Source: Bacillota bacterium
GTDB taxonomy: Bacteria > Bacillota > Bacilli > Alicyclobacillales > SLC66
Reading direction: 5' to 3'
DNA length: 7,534 nt
NCBI GenBank assembly: GCA_021820825.1
Contig: JAKADD010000115.1
Location: forward strand, 1-7,534
Below are positions 6,610 through 7,534 of the stretch, piece after piece; within the stretch, counting starts at the first letter, position 1; each line of letters begins with the position of its first letter. Under the pieces are notes generated by a model. It made no database searches and had not been told where the DNA came from. It saw only the letters and a program-made list of their open reading frames with translations. The translations under genes and the position numbers were made by a program.

Positions 6610-7534
6610 TTATAAGCCTTTGATCTGCATAAAATTCTGAATTGTATCAAGCGCTTCTGTCACAATATATTCATTTTTTTCCTTTTTGCTATGAAATCTT
6701 CTTCCAGGTGCAGGGAGTAGACCGAATGTAGCGTTCATCGGCTGAAAGTAGCGCGCATCCGCGGTGGTGATGTAGTGAGCAAGGCTGCCAATCGCTGTGT
6801 TCGACGGAAAAACAACTGTGCTTTGGCCCTTTGCGATCCGCGCGGCGTTGATGCCCGCAACCAGCCCGGACGCCGCAGATTCCACGTAGCCCTCGACGCC
6901 TGTCATCTGCCCCGCGAACAGCAGCGACGCTCGCTGCCTGGTCTGATAGGTTGGCTGAAGCAGCATTGGCGAATTGAGATAGGAGTTGCGATGCATGACG
7001 CCAAAACGGATGAACTCAGCCTGCTCCAGTCCGGGGATCAACCGCAACACCCGAGACTGTTCCCCCCATTTCAGGTGCGTCTGAAACCCGACGATGTTGT
7101 ACAGCGTCGCCGCGGCGTTATCCTGGCGCAACTGAACAACTGCATAGGGATTGCGTCCTGTACGGGGGTCTGGCAACCCCACCGGTTTCAGCGGGCCAAA
7201 CAGCATGGTGCGCTGACCGCGTTTCGCCATGACCTCGATCGGCATGCAGCCCTCAAAATAAATCTCCTTTTCAAACTCGTGGAGCGGAGCGGTTTCCGCC
7301 TCAATCAAGGCCCGGTAGAAAACGTCGAACTGTTCCGCGGTCATTGGACAGTTCAGATAGGCCGGCTCCCCCTTGCCATACCGCGACGCCGCGTATACTT
7401 TAGAATCGTCTATACTCGACCGCTCTACGATCGGTGCGGCCGCATCGTAGAAATAAAACGATTCAGCGCCCGTGAACGACCGTATGGAATCGCTCAGGGC
7501 TTCTGACGTCAAGGGGCCAGTCGCCACAACGGCA
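6610..7534 (-). CDS. trmFO: TrmFO, folate/FAD-dependent tRNA (uracil-54-C5)-methyltransferase, 5' end missing
   Basis: The enzyme forms 5-methyluridine at position 54 of the tRNA T-loop, using methylenetetrahydrofolate as carbon donor and FADH2 as reductant; it is cytosolic. The reading frame runs off the right edge, so about 307 codons are visible of a family length near 435-440. The missing N-terminal part carries the first FAD-binding motif. The GTG at 7527 is an internal Val in the family motif VVATGPLTS, not a start. Visible hallmarks are YLNCPMT, whose Cys (codon 7350-7348) matches the catalytic nucleophile Cys226 of the B. subtilis enzyme, [14 protein letters not shown], and the FAD/dimer motif [20 protein letters not shown]. 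The protein ends in MQIKGL before TAA at 6612-6610. It sits upstream of xerC as gid does upstream of codV in B. subtilis. Identification is very secure. Confidence 0.97.
   Translation of the reverse strand, partial: AVVATGPLTSEALSDSIRSFTGAESFYFYDAAAPIVERSSIDDSKVYAASRYGKGEPAYLNCPMTAEQFDVFYRALIEAETAPLHEFEKEIYFEGCMPIEVMAKRGQRTMLFGPLKPVGLPDPRTGRNPYAVVQLRQDNAAATLYNIVGFQTHLKWGEQSRVLRLIPGLEQAEFIRFGVMHRNSYLNSPMLLQPTYQTRQRASLLFAGQMTGVEGYVESAASGLVAGINAARIAKGQSTVVFPSNTAIGSLAHYITTADARYFQPMNATFGLLPAPGRRFHSKKEKNEYIVTEALDTIQNFMQIKGL

Noticed and set aside
6775..7506. Plus-strand open frame of 243 codons opposite trmFO
   Set aside because: The minus strand carries unmistakable TrmFO motifs over the same span; the antisense product is Arg-rich and unrecognisable.
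1..7534. Mobile element, CRISPR array, prophage, toxin-antitoxin or defence system
   Set aside because: No terminal repeats, transposase, regular repeat-spacer pattern or unknown gene cluster was seen. XerC here is in its housekeeping codVWXY context, not an integrase beside an attachment site.

Overview
The window is a stretch of ordinary chromosome, with every gene on the minus strand. Reading in the direction of transcription (right to left) the order is trmFO (5' part cut off by the window edge), xerC/codV, hslV (clpQ/codW), hslU (clpY/codX), codY, then flgB, flgC, fliE and fliF (3' part cut off). This is the classic Bacilli arrangement known from Bacillus subtilis, where the codVWXY cluster lies directly upstream of the long fla/che operon. 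CodY, the codYWXV order and strong Shine-Dalgarno sequences point to a Gram-positive of the class Bacilli. GC looks to be in the low-to-mid 50s by eye, and the proteins differ moderately from those of Bacillus. This suggests a deeper or higher-GC branch such as the Alicyclobacillaceae and relatives, but that assignment is inference.

Right half (7534-2835): trmFO makes ribothymidine at position 54 of tRNA. XerC is the tyrosine recombinase that resolves chromosome dimers. HslV and HslU form a two-part ATP-dependent protease. CodY is the global nutrient-sensing regulator. Spacing is tight from xerC to codY (45, 23 and 15 nt), which fits one operon; its promoter is probably outside the window. 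A 14-bp perfect hairpin lies 31 nt after codY and probably ends or attenuates this unit.

Left half (2834-1): a 180-nt non-coding spacer holds the hairpin, two copies of a 10-nt A+T-rich direct repeat, a weak -10-like box and the flgB ribosome-binding site, which sits in the loop of a small inverted repeat. Then come the flagellar basal-body genes: the proximal rod proteins FlgB and FlgC, the rod/MS-ring adapter FliE, and the MS-ring protein FliF, which is complete through its second membrane segment but lacks the FliG-binding C-terminus. flgB and flgC appear to start with TTG and fliE with GTG; family length and Shine-Dalgarno position support these choices.

I see no mobile element, CRISPR array, tRNA, rRNA or unknown gene cluster, and no undescribed system. 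The points most worth a second look are a CodY whose effector-pocket residues differ from the B. subtilis ones while its DNA-binding helix is intact, an HslV whose second residue is Asp, so that it cannot use the N-terminal-Ser mechanism described for B. subtilis CodW, and the codY-flgB spacer as a possible CodY-controlled promoter region.
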